Below, in pieces: positions 27,794 to 39,846 of a stretch of 64,000 bases of DNA; the first letter of the stretch is position 1, and every line of letters begins with the position of its first letter. The notes under the pieces were generated by a model. That model was not told the DNA's origin. It saw only the letters and a list, made by a program, of their open reading frames with translations, and made no database searches. The position numbers and the translations under genes were made by a program. The DNA lies in assembly GCA_903904005.1 (NCBI GenBank), contig CAIVAR010000025.1, positions 1 to 64,000 of the forward strand. Direction: 5' to 3'. This stretch comes from an uncultured Anaeromyxobacter sp. (GTDB lineage Bacteria; Myxococcota; Myxococcia; Myxococcales; Anaeromyxobacteraceae).

Positions 27794-28599
27794 TCAGCGC
27801 CTGAGGGCCTTCGCGAGGGAGGCCACGAACCGGCGCACCCGCTCGGCCCGCACCCTGCGCGTGCCCCCCTCGGCGATGCGCTGGACGATGGCGCTCCCCA
27901 CCACCACGCCGTCGGCGAGCTTCCCCACCGTGCGGGCCTGGGCCGGGGTGCCCACGCCGAAGCCCACCACGACGGGGACGGGGCTGCGGGCGCGCACCGC
28001 CTTCACCTTCGCGCCCAGGTCGGCCGGCAGCGACGTGCGGGCCCCGGTCACCCCGGTGACCGACACGAAGTAGAGGAAGCCGGTGGCGGCGTCGCAGGCG
28101 GCCGCCACCCGGTCGGGCGTCGAGGTGGGCGCGAGCAGGAAGACCAGCTTCACCCCCCGTGACACGGCCGCGGCCCGGAACCCCACCGCCTCCTCGGGCG
28201 GCAGGTCGGGAAGGATCACGGCGTCGACGCCGGAGGCGACGCAGGCGTCGAGGAAGCGCTCCTCGCCGAAGGAGAGCACCGGGTTCACGTAGCCCATGAG
28301 CGCGATGGCGGCCGGCGTGCGCTTGCGGACCTCGGCGGCGAGGCTAAGGCAGCCGGCCAGCGTGGTGCCGGCGCGCAGCGAGCGCTCGCCGGCGCCCTGG
28401 ATGGTCTTCCCGTCGGCGATGGGATCGGAGAAGGGCATCCCGATCTCCAGGATGTCGGCCCCGCCCGCCGCGCAGGCGAGCGCCATCTCCCGCGAGGTGG
28501 CGAGATCGGGGTCGCCGGCCATGACGTAGGTGACCAGAGCACTGCCGCCGCGATCCGCGGCGGCTGAAAACGCCGCCTGGATCCGATCGGGAACGGGGC

Positions 28600-28603
<4 letters not shown>
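27794..28603 (-). CDS. trpA: Tryptophan synthase alpha chain
   Basis: The 269-residue TIM barrel has the catalytic glutamate E53 in L-E-I-G-M-P-F-S-D and aspartate D64 in P-I-A-D-G, matching E49 and D60 of the enteric enzyme. G-F-G-V-G-T and a late G-S-A-I-V bind the phosphate. It cleaves indole-3-glycerol phosphate to indole and works as a complex with TrpB. It is the last gene of the operon; its ATG overlaps the trpB stop by 4 bases. Confidence 0.97.
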
Positions 28604-29858
<1,255 letters not shown>

Positions 29859-29862
<4 letters not shown>

Positions 29863-30482
29863 GGGATGCGAACCTCGCGGACGGCGGCGACGAAGCGGGC
29901 CATGCGGCCCGGGTTCTTCACCCCGGGGGAAGACTCGACGCCGCTGGCCACGTCGACGGCCCAGGGGCGGACGGCGCGGATCGCACCGGCGACGTTCTCC
30001 GGCGTGAGGCCGCCGGCCAGGATGACCGGCGCGACGTCGGAGACCCCCTCGGCGAGCGACCAGTCGAAGGGCTCGCCGCTGCCCCCGTACCCGCGGGAGG
30101 GGGTGTCGAGGAGGAAGGCCTGGACCTCGTAGGAGAGCAGCCTGGAGAGGGTCCGCACCTGGTCGACCGGGATGGCCTTCACCACGGGGAGCGGCAGGCG
30201 CGCGCAGAGCTCGGGCGGTTCGTCGCCGTGGAGCTGGAAGACCTGGATCCCGGTCTCGGAGGCGATGGCCCGCATCTCTCCCTCGGACTGGTTCACGAAG
30301 ACCCCCACCGGCGTCACGAAGGGCGGGAGGCGGGAGATGATCCGCCGGGCCGCGGCGGCGTCGAGGTGGCGCTTCGAGCCGGGCCAGAAGTTGAAGCCGA
30401 GCGCGTCCGCGCCCAGCCGGGCCGCCGCCAGCGCGTCCTCGAGCCGGGTCACGCCGCAGATCTTGATGCGCACCGTGTTCAT
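29859..30482 (-). CDS. trpF: Phosphoribosylanthranilate isomerase
   Basis: The 207-residue TIM barrel has the catalytic cysteine C9 in K-I-C-G-V-T and the aspartate in F-L-L-D-T-P, with Q-L-H-G-D-E in the middle and a G-L-T-P-E-N-V phosphate loop. It isomerises phosphoribosylanthranilate to the carboxyphenylamino-deoxyribulose phosphate used by TrpC. It overlaps trpC upstream and trpB downstream by 4 bases, showing strict coupling in the operon. Confidence 0.96.
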
Positions 30483-31264
30483 CGGGCCGCCGCCATGGCG
30501 GCGAGGAGCGCGCCCGGGTCGGACGCCCGGACGAGCGCCTCCCCCACGAGGAAGTTGGCCGCCCCGGCCCGGCGCAGCCGCGCCACGTCGGCGGGCGTGC
30601 GGACGCCGCTCTCGGCGATGCCGCGGACGCCGTCCGGGAGCGCCGGCAGCACCGCCTCGCTGGCCGCGAGGTCGACCCGGAAGGTGCGCAGGTCGCGGTT
30701 GTTCACCCCCACGATGCGCGCGCCGGTGCGGACGGCCACCTCGGCCTCGGAGAGGTCGTGCACCTCGACCAGCGCCGACAGACCGAGCGCCGCGCAGTCG
30801 TCGAGGCGCCGGCGCAACAGGTCGCCGGGGAGGGCCGAGACGATGAGCAGCGCCGCGTCGGCGCCCCGGACGCGCGCCTCGAGGAGCTGGTAGCGCTCGA
30901 GGATGAAGTCCTTGCGGAGCAGGGGGACCGTGACCCGCGCCCGCGCCGCGGCGAGGTCGTCGAGGGACCCACCGAAGCCGGGGCCGTCGGTGAGCACGGA
31001 GACCGCGGCCGCGCCGGCGGCGGCGTAGCGGGCGGCCTGGGCCGGTGCGTCGAGCGAGGCGTCGATGGCGCCGGCCGAGGGGCTGGCCCGCTTGACCTCG
31101 GCGACGATGCGCACCGGGCCTCCGCGGGGCGAGAGGGCCTCCTCGAGCCGCCGCGTCGGCGGCGCGTCCTCGGCGCGCGCCTCGAGCTCCCGCTCGGGGA
31201 CGAGGGCCCGGCGCTCCGCGACCTCGACGGCCTTGCGGGCCAGGATCTCGGCGAGGAAGGTCAT
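30479..31264 (-). CDS. trpC: Indole-3-glycerol phosphate synthase
   Basis: The 261-residue TIM barrel has [16 protein letters not shown] and V-G-V-N-N-R-D-L, the conserved Lys/Glu/Asn positions of TrpC. It closes the indole ring to form indole-3-glycerol phosphate. ATG at 31264 overlaps the trpD stop; the frame stays open far upstream inside trpD but without homology. It is separate from trpF, unlike the fused enteric enzyme. Confidence 0.96.
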   Translation of the reverse strand: MTFLAEILARKAVEVAERRALVPERELEARAEDAPPTRRLEEALSPRGGPVRIVAEVKRASPSAGAIDASLDAPAQAARYAAAGAAAVSVLTDGPGFGGSLDDLAAARARVTVPLLRKDFILERYQLLEARVRGADAALLIVSALPGDLLRRRLDDCAALGLSALVEVHDLSEAEVAVRTGARIVGVNNRDLRTFRVDLAASEAVLPALPDGVRGIAESGVRTPADVARLRRAGAANFLVGEALVRASDPGALLAAMAAAR

Positions 31265-32268
31265 CCGCCGCTCACGGCGGCCAGCCGCTCGAGCTTCCCG
31301 GCGGCCGCGCTCCGGTCGATCGATTCCGCGGCCAGCCGGACGCCGGTTCGTAGGTCGGGCGCCGCACCCGCGGCGACCAGCGCCGCCGCTGCGTTGGCGA
31401 GCACCGCGTCGCGGGGCGCGCCCCGGGAGCCGGAGAGGACCTCGCGGGTGATGCGGGCGTTCTCCGCGGCGTCGCCGCCGGCCAGCGCGGCAGCCGGCCA
31501 GCGCCCCACGCCGAGCTCCTCGGGCGTGACGTCGAAGGTCCGGACCACGCCGTCCTTCACCTCGGCCACGTGGGTGGTCCCGGTGACGGCGATCTCGTCC
31601 TGCCCCTCGCCGTGCACCACGAAGGCGTGCACCGCCCCGAGAGCGGCGAGCACCCCGCCGATGATCGGGACCCAGCGCGGCTCGTAGACGCCCATGACCT
31701 GGTGCCGGGCGCCGGCCGGGTTGGCGAGCGGGCCGAGCAGGTTGAAGACGGTGCGGATGGCGAGCTCGCGCCGGATGCCGGCCACCGCCTTGAAGGCGGG
31801 GTGGAGCTTCGGTGCGAAGAGGAAGCCGATGCCCACCTCGGCGATGCAGCGCTCCACCCGCTCCCGGGGGGCGTCGACGTCCACGCCGAGCGCCGCCAGG
31901 ACGTCGGCCGAGCCGCACTTCGAGGAGACCGAGCGGTTGCCGTGCTTGGCGACGGTGATGCCAGCGCCCGCCACCACGAAGGCGGCGGTGGTGGAGATGT
32001 TGAAGGTGTTCTGCCCGTCGCCGCCCGTCCCGCAGGTGTCGACGAAGACCTCCCGGTCGACGCGGACCCGCTCGGCCCGCCGGCGCATCACCTGGGCGGC
32101 GCCGGCGATCTCCTCGACCGTCTCCCCCTTGAGCCGGAGGGCAGCCAGGAATGCGCCCACCTGCGCGGGCGTGGCGCCGCCGTCGGCGACCTCCTCCATG
32201 AGCTCCACCATCTCGGCGCGGGAGAGGTCGTGGCCGGCGACGAGCCGCCCGATGGCCTGCACGATCAC
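31261..32268 (-). CDS. trpD: Anthranilate phosphoribosyltransferase
   Basis: The 335-residue protein shows C-G-T-G-G-D-G (PRPP loop, about residues 78-84), N-I-S-T-T-A-A, and [15 protein letters not shown], the substrate-binding core of TrpD. It transfers phosphoribose to anthranilate. The glutaminase domain is not fused here but is encoded by the upstream trpG, which overlaps it by 4 bases. Confidence 0.97.
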   Translation of the reverse strand: MIVQAIGRLVAGHDLSRAEMVELMEEVADGGATPAQVGAFLAALRLKGETVEEIAGAAQVMRRRAERVRVDREVFVDTCGTGGDGQNTFNISTTAAFVVAGAGITVAKHGNRSVSSKCGSADVLAALGVDVDAPRERVERCIAEVGIGFLFAPKLHPAFKAVAGIRRELAIRTVFNLLGPLANPAGARHQVMGVYEPRWVPIIGGVLAALGAVHAFVVHGEGQDEIAVTGTTHVAEVKDGVVRTFDVTPEELGVGRWPAAALAGGDAAENARITREVLSGSRGAPRDAVLANAAAALVAAGAAPDLRTGVRLAAESIDRSAAAGKLERLAAVSGG

Positions 32269-32854
32269 GGCTTCCTCCGGGCCCGCACGCGGTCGAGCCA
32301 GTTTCCGAGCAGCGCCTTGCCGTGGCCGGTGAGCACAGACTCGGGGTGGAACTGCACCCCCTCGACGTCGAGCGTCCGGTGGGAAAGACCCATGATCTCC
32401 CCCTCCCGCGTCCAGGAGGTCACGACGAGCGCGCGGGGCAGCGAGGCGCGTTCCACCACGAGGGAATGGTAGCGCCCGGCCTCGAAGGGGGAGGGGAGGC
32501 CGGCGTAGATGCCGGTTCCCCGGTGCAGCACCGGGCTCGCCTTGCCGTGGACGATGCGGGCGTTGCGGATCACCTTGCCGCCGAAGGCCTGGCCGATGGC
32601 CTGGTGCCCCAGGCAGACCCCCAGGATCGGCAGCGACCCCGCCAGCGCACGGATGGCGGCGAGGCTCACGCCCGCCTCGTCCGGCGTGCAGGGGCCCGGG
32701 GAGATCACGAGCGCGCGGGGGCGGAGCCGCCGGATCCCGGCCACGTCGATGGCGTCGTTGCGGAACACGCGGACGTCGGCGCCCAGCTCGCCCAGGTACT
32801 GGACCAGGTTCCAGGTGAAGGAGTCGTAGTTGTCGACGAGGACGACGCGGGTCT

Positions 32855-32858
<4 letters not shown>
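32265..32858 (-). CDS. trpG: Anthranilate synthase component II (glutamine amidotransferase)
   Basis: The 197-residue class I glutaminase has the nucleophile C82 in G-V-C-L-G-H, and the His/Glu of V-Q-F-H-P-E-S near residue 172. It supplies ammonia to TrpE and may also serve the folate enzyme PabB in organisms with one such subunit. ATG at 32858 overlaps the trpE stop by 4 bases. The N-terminal [10 protein letters not shown] motif is standard. Confidence 0.97.
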
Positions 32859-34372
<1,514 letters not shown>

Positions 34373-34396
34373 GGCGTCAGCGCCAAAGAAACACCG

Positions 34397-34792
34397 TCAT
34401 GCGACCACCCGCCTGGCCGGGCCGGCGACTTCGGCCACGTCCTTGGCGACCACCCGGTTCTTCGCGTCGACCAGCACCACGCGGGGAACGTGGGTGCGGG
34501 CCTCCGCCTCGTCCATCTCCGCGAAGGTCGCGAGGATGACCATGTCCCCGGGGCGGTTCAGGTGGGCCGCCGCCCCGTTGATGCAGATGATGCCGCTGCC
34601 CCGCTCGCCCTTGATGGCGTAGGTCTGGAGCCGCGTCCCGCGCGTGATGTTCCACACGTGGACCGCCTCGTACTCCCAGAAGCCCGAGGCGTCCATGAGG
34701 TCCTCGTCGATGGTGACCGATCCCTCATAATCGAGGTCGGCATGGGTCACCGTCGCACGGTGGATCTTGGACTTGAAGAAAGTCCGGCGCAT
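34397..34792 (-). CDS. panD: Aspartate 1-decarboxylase proenzyme
   Basis: The 131-residue protein has the self-cleavage site G24-S25 in Y-E-G-S-V-T-I-D, which generates the pyruvoyl group, and the start [12 protein letters not shown] typical of PanD. It decarboxylates aspartate to beta-alanine for pantothenate and CoA. It is the first gene of the trp operon; its TGA overlaps the ATG at 34400. The start is fixed by homology, yet there is no Shine-Dalgarno, and a promoter-like -10 lies only 8 bases before the ATG. Confidence 0.95.
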   Translation of the reverse strand: MRRTFFKSKIHRATVTHADLDYEGSVTIDEDLMDASGFWEYEAVHVWNITRGTRLQTYAIKGERGSGIICINGAAAHLNRPGDMVILATFAEMDEAEARTHVPRVVLVDAKNRVVAKDVAEVAGPARRVVA

Positions 34793-34800
34793 GATCGGGT

Positions 34801-34829
34801 TTTCTACCCGGAGGGAGGCTTCCGATCAA
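34801..34829 (-). promoter_or_regulatory. Candidate promoter of the panD-trp operon (TTGATC-N17-TAGAAA)
   Basis: On the minus strand TTGATC (34829-34824) and TAGAAA (34806-34801) are separated by exactly 17 bases, each four of six to consensus. The -10 ends 8 bases before the panD ATG, so the mRNA would have a leader of only a few bases and no ribosome-binding site. No room remains for a conventional trp attenuator upstream of panD. Confidence 0.45.
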
Positions 34830-34839
34830 GGTATCCGGT

Positions 34840-37485
34840 GTGAGGGAGGCAGGGGAGGCCCCGATCGCGGCCCGGCGGCTGCGCATCCTGGCCCTGGCCC
34901 AGGCGCAGGGAGAGCCCTTCCTGCGCCTCGATCCCGCGCGCCTGCGCTTCCAGCTCGGGACGTCCCACGCCGACCTCCGGGTCCCGGTGGAGCTGGCCGC
35001 CGACGCGGCCGCCATCGTCCGGGGTGCCGTGGATCAGCTGGGGCTGCTCCTCAGCATCCAGCACGGCCGGTTCCTCCCCGCCGCCGATCTCGACCGGCTC
35101 TACCTCCGGGAAGACTACGCCTCCCTTCCACCCGTGGCCGATCAGCTCGGCCTCGCCACCGGCGGCCCCGACCTCCGGGCGGCGGCCCGGCTGGCCCTCT
35201 CCGCCCACCCGGCCCTCCACGGCGGGCTGGTCACGGCCTGGATGGGCCCCGGCGGAAAGGGGCGGTCGCTGACCGCGCTCTGGATCGCCACCCTCCGGGG
35301 AGCGGCCGCCGAGATGGCCGCCTCTCCCCAGCGGGAGGAGACCCCGTTCCTCGTCACCCTCGCCCTCTCCGGCGCCCTGCAGGCGGCCACGGCCGGGCTG
35401 CGCGACGTCCTTCCCTCCGCGCCCCACGACCGACACCTCCGGTCCGCCGCCCTGACCGCCCTCTGGGTCTCCGCCCGCACCGGCCTCTCCCGCTTCGCGC
35501 GCGATGCCGCCCTGCGGGATGACGACCCCCTGCTGCTCCGGCTGGAGGCGGCGGTGAACGCCTCGGGCCTGGCCGGCGGGCGCGGCGGTCTCTCGGGCGG
35601 GGGCGCCACCCTCTACGGTCCCGAGCTCGCGGCCGGGATCCCCCGTGGCGAGGAGATCGGAGCGAAGCTCTCCGCGGGAGCGGAGCCCGATGCCGCCATC
35701 GGGGAGGTGGCCTCGGCCCTGGCTGGCGACGAGGAGGGCTCCCGGCGTGCCGAGTCGGCGGTGGCCCTCTGGAAGTTGCGGGAGATGCTCGTCGCCGCCG
35801 GGATCTCGGCCGAGGAGCGGAAGAACGGCGCGTCGGCCACCGAGCTCCGGGCGCTGCTCCTCGCCCCGGGAGGGCTCGCGCAGGCCGTCGCCGACGAGTC
35901 GGGGCGCAACGACCTCGCCGCCGCGCTCCAGCACGGGCTCTCGCTGGCCACCGCCGACGACGGCGCCGCCTCCCTAGAGCAGGCGATCCGGACGTTGCGC
36001 GCCTGGAAGCCCCGCGAGCCGGCCACCGCCGTCGGCATCCACCGCGACGAGGCGCGGGAGATCTACGGTCTGGCAGCGGCGGGCGTGCTCGCCGACCAGG
36101 CGCTGGAGCGGCTCCTCGCCCCTGCCCGGCGGGCGCTCGTCCCCGCGTCCGGCGCCGGCACCCAGGACGCCGAATGGGAGGCGGGCCGGCTCTACCGGAT
36201 CTCCTCCCGCCCCGCCCCCATCCTGGTGGCGGCCCGGGATCACCCCATCGCCCACCTCTTCGCCGACGTGAAGGACTTCACCCGACGGACGAGCCTGCTC
36301 GGGCCGGCCGCCATGGCCGAGTTCCTCCGGCGCGAGTTCTACCTGCCCATCCTGGCGGCCGCGAAGGCGGGCTTCACCGGGATGGAGCACCTGGCCGACC
36401 GTGGCGGCGTGTCGGTGAACAACCTGCTCGGGGACGCCATCTCGCTCTCCGGCGACATCGAGGCGCTCGTGTCGCTCGCCTCGGAGATCCGCCGGCTGCT
36501 CTCCGCTTACGAGGCGCGGCTGGAGCGGGAGGTCTCCACCACCGCCGTGTCGGGCCGGGTCTCGGCCCTCGAGAAGCGCTTCCGCGCCGAGATCGCCCGC
36601 TCGCACGCGGGCCGGGACGAGGCCCGCGCCGCCGCCGAGCGGTCGGCGCCCGGCAGCCCGGAGCGCGCCGAGGCGCTGCGCCGCGCCGCCTTGCACGCCG
36701 CCGCCGCCGCGCGCCTCTCCGCCGAGATGGACCGGGACGTGTCGCGGACGCGGGGCGAGGGGCTCGAGGCCGGGGTCTTCGTCTCCTTCGGGCCGGCGCC
36801 CCTCGTGGTCGCCATCGACGACGAGGTCTTCGGGCGCAACCGGGTGGCCATCGCCGAGAAGATCAACGAGTCGGCACGCGGGACGGCGCGCGCGGGGCCG
36901 GCCCGGGCCGGTGCCGACCAGCTGCTCGCGGCGGTACGCACGGCCCGCGGCAACCCCGGGCTCCGCCACGCCTGGAGCGTCTTCATCGGCCAGCCGCTCA
37001 CCCTCTCCATCCCGCCCGACGCCGCTGCCGAGGTCCTGAAGGCGGCCCGTGCCGGGGACATGACGGCGGCGATGCGGGCGGTGGCGAAGCCGGTGCGGCG
37101 GGCGCTCGAGGCCGCCGCGCGCGCCGAGGACGAGGGCTCCGGGGACGTCTACAACGCCGGCGCCGCCCTCTCCGAGGAGGCGCTGACCGCCTGGCTCGCC
37201 GCGGTGGGCGACCACCGCATCGTCCGCCGCGTCGAGATCGACCCGGCCGAGCTGCCCGCGTCGGTCTCCGAGAAGTGGTGGTTCGGCGCTGGCCACGCCA
37301 GCCTGGTCGTGACCTTCCACCCCGACGGCCGCCCCGCCGAGATGTTCCGGCACGTGGGGCGGGCCTGGTTCAAGGGGCTGGGCGACGTCCCCGTCTGGGA
37401 GATCGCCTCCGACACCGGGGGCCCGGCGGCGCTCTTCCAGGCCATGCGGGCGGCCTGGCTCGACGGCCGGCCCGCCGGCGACTGA
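34840..37485 (+). CDS. Large protein with a divergent class III nucleotidyl-cyclase-like domain
   Basis: The 881-residue protein has a long N-terminal region (1-465) of unknown family. At 472-545 it has H-L-F-A-D-V-K-D-F-T and N-N-L-L-G-D-A-I-S, matching the two metal-binding aspartate strands of class III adenylyl/guanylyl cyclases (D476, D532). At 665-685 I-A-E-K-I-N-E-S-A-R gives N676 and R680, the transition-state pair N-x3-R. Between D532 and N676 lie about 140 residues, including a charged helical insert (about 560-650). The C-terminal 200 residues are again unassigned. No membrane segments are seen. It starts with GTG 48 bases from the divergent panD-trp operon. It may make cAMP, cGMP or another nucleotide, or be an inactive sensor. 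Confidence 0.65.
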   Translation: MREAGEAPIAARRLRILALAQAQGEPFLRLDPARLRFQLGTSHADLRVPVELAADAAAIVRGAVDQLGLLLSIQHGRFLPAADLDRLYLREDYASLPPVADQLGLATGGPDLRAAARLALSAHPALHGGLVTAWMGPGGKGRSLTALWIATLRGAAAEMAASPQREETPFLVTLALSGALQAATAGLRDVLPSAPHDRHLRSAALTALWVSARTGLSRFARDAALRDDDPLLLRLEAAVNASGLAGGRGGLSGGGATLYGPELAAGIPRGEEIGAKLSAGAEPDAAIGEVASALAGDEEGSRRAESAVALWKLREMLVAAGISAEERKNGASATELRALLLAPGGLAQAVADESGRNDLAAALQHGLSLATADDGAASLEQAIRTLRAWKPREPATAVGIHRDEAREIYGLAAAGVLADQALERLLAPARRALVPASGAGTQDAEWEAGRLYRISSRPAPILVAARDHPIAHLFADVKDFTRRTSLLGPAAMAEFLRREFYLPILAAAKAGFTGMEHLADRGGVSVNNLLGDAISLSGDIEALVSLASEIRRLLSAYEARLEREVSTTAVSGRVSALEKRFRAEIARSHAGRDEARAAAERSAPGSPERAEALRRAALHAAAAARLSAEMDRDVSRTRGEGLEAGVFVSFGPAPLVVAIDDEVFGRNRVAIAEKINESARGTARAGPARAGADQLLAAVRTARGNPGLRHAWSVFIGQPLTLSIPPDAAAEVLKAARAGDMTAAMRAVAKPVRRALEAAARAEDEGSGDVYNAGAALSEEALTAWLAAVGDHRIVRRVEIDPAELPASVSEKWWFGAGHASLVVTFHPDGRPAEMFRHVGRAWFKGLGDVPVWEIASDTGGPAALFQAMRAAWLDGRPAGD

Positions 37486-37488
37486 TCG

Positions 37489-38937
37489 CTAGCCCTTCTG
37501 CGGATTCTTGACGTTGTCCTCGCAGATGCGCTCGTAGAAGGTGGCGTCCATCTTCACCCCGGCCTTGCGCAGGTCGGCGGCGCGCGAGAGCTGCTCGGCG
37601 ACCACCTTCTGGAAGGCGTCGAGCGGCTGGGCCCCCACCACGGCGCGGCAGTTCACGTAGAGTGTGGGCGTGCCCTGCGGGGCCACCTTGGCCCCGAGCT
37701 GTGCGTCCTCCTCGACGCGCTTGCGGGTGGCCGCCGATCCGCGGGCGGCCTTGAACTTCGCCACGTCGAGCCCGAGCTGCTTCGCCCAGGCGTCGAACTG
37801 GTCGGGGGAGAGCGTCCCCTGGTTCTGGAACATGAGGTCGTGCATCTCCCAGAACTTGCCCTGCTCGCGCGCCGCCTCGGCGGCCAGCGCCGCCGGCATC
37901 GCCTGCGGGTGCATGGCGAGGGGGAGGTTCTTCCAGACCACCCGGACGTCGTTCGGGTTGGCGGCGAGGAGCTGGGTGATCGTCGGCTCGACGTTCTTGC
38001 AGAACGGGCACTGGAAGTCGGAGAAGACCACCACCGTGACCGCGGGGTTGCGGGCGCCCTTCTGCGGGTCGTCGGGGCGGAACTCGACCTTCTGCACCTG
38101 GGGAGGGGGCGCCGCGGGTGCCGCGGCTGCGCCCGGAGCCGGCGGCGCGGCCTGGCCCGGGAGCATCACCGGCGCGGAGGAGCCCTTCTCGATGATGCGG
38201 GCGTAGACGTCCTTCGCGGGGACGCCCGTCTTCACGAGCGCCTCGGCCCGGGCGAGCTCCTCCTCGATGACGACCTTGAAGGTCTCGTAGGGCACCGCCC
38301 CCGGGATCTTCCGTCCGTTCACGAAGAAGCTCGGGGTGCCGTTCGCGCCCACGCCGGTGACGAGCGCCTGGTCGCGCCGGATGCGCGCCTCGTGCCGCTG
38401 CTCGTCGAGGGCCTTCCGGAAGGCGGCCATGTCGAGCCCGGCGGCCTGGGCGGCCGCCTCGAGGGCCGGGCGATCGAGCGCGGGGGCCGAGTCGAAGAGC
38501 CGGTCGTGCATCTCCCAGAACTTGGCCGGGCCGCCCTGGGCCCGTCCCTCCTCGGCGGCGATGGCGGCCGGCAAGGCCCGGGCGTGGAAGGGGAGCGGGT
38601 TGTGCTTGAAGACGAAGCGGACCTTGCCGCGGTAGTTCTCCTCGATCTGCTTCGTCGTCGGCCCCACGCGCTTGCAGTAGGGGCACTCGAAGTCGGAGGA
38701 TTCGACGATGGTCACGAGGGCGTCGGCGGGGCCGCGCACCGGGGAGTCGTCGACCGGAACGCGGTAGACGGCCTTGGGGTCCTCCTGGGGCCGGGCCGGC
38801 GGCCGCGGCTGGGCCTGCCCGTCGGGGGGGCGGGCCGCGGAGGGAGCGACGCGGGGGCCGCCTCCGGCCATGCGGTCTCCGACGACGCCCAGGACGAGCC
38901 CGACGACGAGTGCCAGGATCCAGCTCGTGTGTTTCAT
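37489..38937 (-). CDS. Tandem DsbA/thioredoxin-fold disulfide oxidoreductase
   Basis: The 482-residue protein has an N-terminal signal anchor (residues 5-22) and a Pro-rich linker (30-55). Two complete thioredoxin-fold DsbA-like domains follow: one with C85-P-Y-C88 and cis-Pro in N-G-T-P-S, the other with C310-P-F-C313 and cis-Pro in Q-G-T-P-T. A Pro/Ala linker (about 260-282) joins them. Each half has the F-W-E-M-H-D motif. It likely oxidises or isomerises disulfides in periplasmic proteins. The duplication in one chain suggests internal electron transfer or two substrates. A GAGGAG site precedes the ATG. Confidence 0.88.
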   Translation of the reverse strand: MKHTSWILALVVGLVLGVVGDRMAGGGPRVAPSAARPPDGQAQPRPPARPQEDPKAVYRVPVDDSPVRGPADALVTIVESSDFECPYCKRVGPTTKQIEENYRGKVRFVFKHNPLPFHARALPAAIAAEEGRAQGGPAKFWEMHDRLFDSAPALDRPALEAAAQAAGLDMAAFRKALDEQRHEARIRRDQALVTGVGANGTPSFFVNGRKIPGAVPYETFKVVIEEELARAEALVKTGVPAKDVYARIIEKGSSAPVMLPGQAAPPAPGAAAAPAAPPPQVQKVEFRPDDPQKGARNPAVTVVVFSDFQCPFCKNVEPTITQLLAANPNDVRVVWKNLPLAMHPQAMPAALAAEAAREQGKFWEMHDLMFQNQGTLSPDQFDAWAKQLGLDVAKFKAARGSAATRKRVEEDAQLGAKVAPQGTPTLYVNCRAVVGAQPLDAFQKVVAEQLSRAADLRKAGVKMDATFYERICEDNVKNPQKG

Positions 38938-38983
38938 GTGTTTCGCTCCTCGGATGTGCGGGACCGCCCGGGGCGGCCCGGTT

Positions 38984-39499
38984 CTAGAAACGGGCGAAGG
39001 CGCCGGCGCGGACGAGCAGCGGAACGCCGGCCCCGCCCGAGAGCGGGAAGCCGCTGTCGAACTCCGCCATGAAGCCCAGCGTGTCGGTGATCCGCAGCGA
39101 GGCGCCGGCCCCGAAGAGCATCCAGCGCCAGGCCAGGTACCCGACCTGCGTGGAGGCGTCGACGGCCGCGCGCAGGTAGAACGGGGTCTCGGGGATGAAC
39201 CACTCGATTCCGGGCCGGATCGCGAAGGAGGCGCCCGGCGCCATGCCGAGCACCATCGTCAGCTGGGGGGCGATCCCGAAGACGATGTCGTAGGCCACCC
39301 CGACCTCGAGCTCGAAGATGCCGGGAGGGTCGTAGGCCGATCCCGTGCCGAGCTGCCCGCCGCCGCCCAGGTCGGCCGAGACGATGAGCCCCATCGGCTT
39401 CGAGGAGGGGGGAGGGTCGGCAGGGCGGGCCGGGGCGGGGAGCGCGAGCAGCGCGGCGGCCAGGGCACCGAGGAGGGGTCGGGAAGAACGCTGTGACAT
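38984..39499 (-). CDS. Putative small outer-membrane beta-barrel protein
   Basis: The 171-residue protein starts with a signal peptide (L-L-G-A-L-A-A-A-L-L-A-L-P-A-P-A) and continues with regular amphipathic strands ending in A-F-A-R-F, the aromatic terminus of outer-membrane barrels. An upstream ATG at 39547 would add 16 Gly-rich residues before the signal peptide and is rejected. The family was not recognised. It lies downstream of no obvious partner; dsb-like protein is next in the same direction after 46 bases. Confidence 0.55.
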   Translation of the reverse strand: MSQRSSRPLLGALAAALLALPAPARPADPPPSSKPMGLIVSADLGGGGQLGTGSAYDPPGIFELEVGVAYDIVFGIAPQLTMVLGMAPGASFAIRPGIEWFIPETPFYLRAAVDASTQVGYLAWRWMLFGAGASLRITDTLGFMAEFDSGFPLSGGAGVPLLVRAGAFARF

Positions 39500-39591
39500 C
39501 GGGGTCGGGAAGTTACCGCCGCCTCCTCCTTTGGGCAAGGAACGCATGGTGCGGTTGCCCCCTTCCCCCCTTGGCGATAAACGGTGCGGCG

Positions 39592-39846
39592 ATGCCCGTG
39601 CTCGACCTGCCAGCGCCCGACCTCACCCTCGACACCTCGGGGCGGCTCTGCCCGTATCCGATCGTGGAGATCGCCCGCGCCATGAAGGGGCTGCCGGCGG
39701 GGGCGGTCGTGTGCCTCGTCGCCACCGATCCGGGGATCGTCACCGACATGCCGATGTGGTGCCGGGCCACGCGCCACGAGCACCTGGGTACCTTCCGGGA
39801 AGGACCGTCGTTCCGGAGCTGGGTGCGGAAGCGGCCGGCCCCGTGA
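39592..39846 (+). CDS. TusA/SirA-like sulfur carrier
   Basis: The 84-residue protein has the TusA signature L-C-P-Y-P-I with C20 as the persulfide-carrying cysteine, and the expected alternating beta-alpha-beta pattern. TusA proteins pass sulfur from cysteine desulfurase to thiolation enzymes. Its stop overlaps the start of the PP-loop gene by 3 bases (GTGA), tying the carrier to a tRNA-thiolation-type partner. ATG at 39592 leads directly into the family start. Confidence 0.85.
   Translation: MPVLDLPAPDLTLDTSGRLCPYPIVEIARAMKGLPAGAVVCLVATDPGIVTDMPMWCRATRHEHLGTFREGPSFRSWVRKRPAP

Noticed and set aside
34793-34827. GATCGG...CCGATC inverted repeat between panD and the cyclase-like gene
   Set aside because: Six-base arms with a 23-base loop are expected by chance; no sign of a binding site beyond this.
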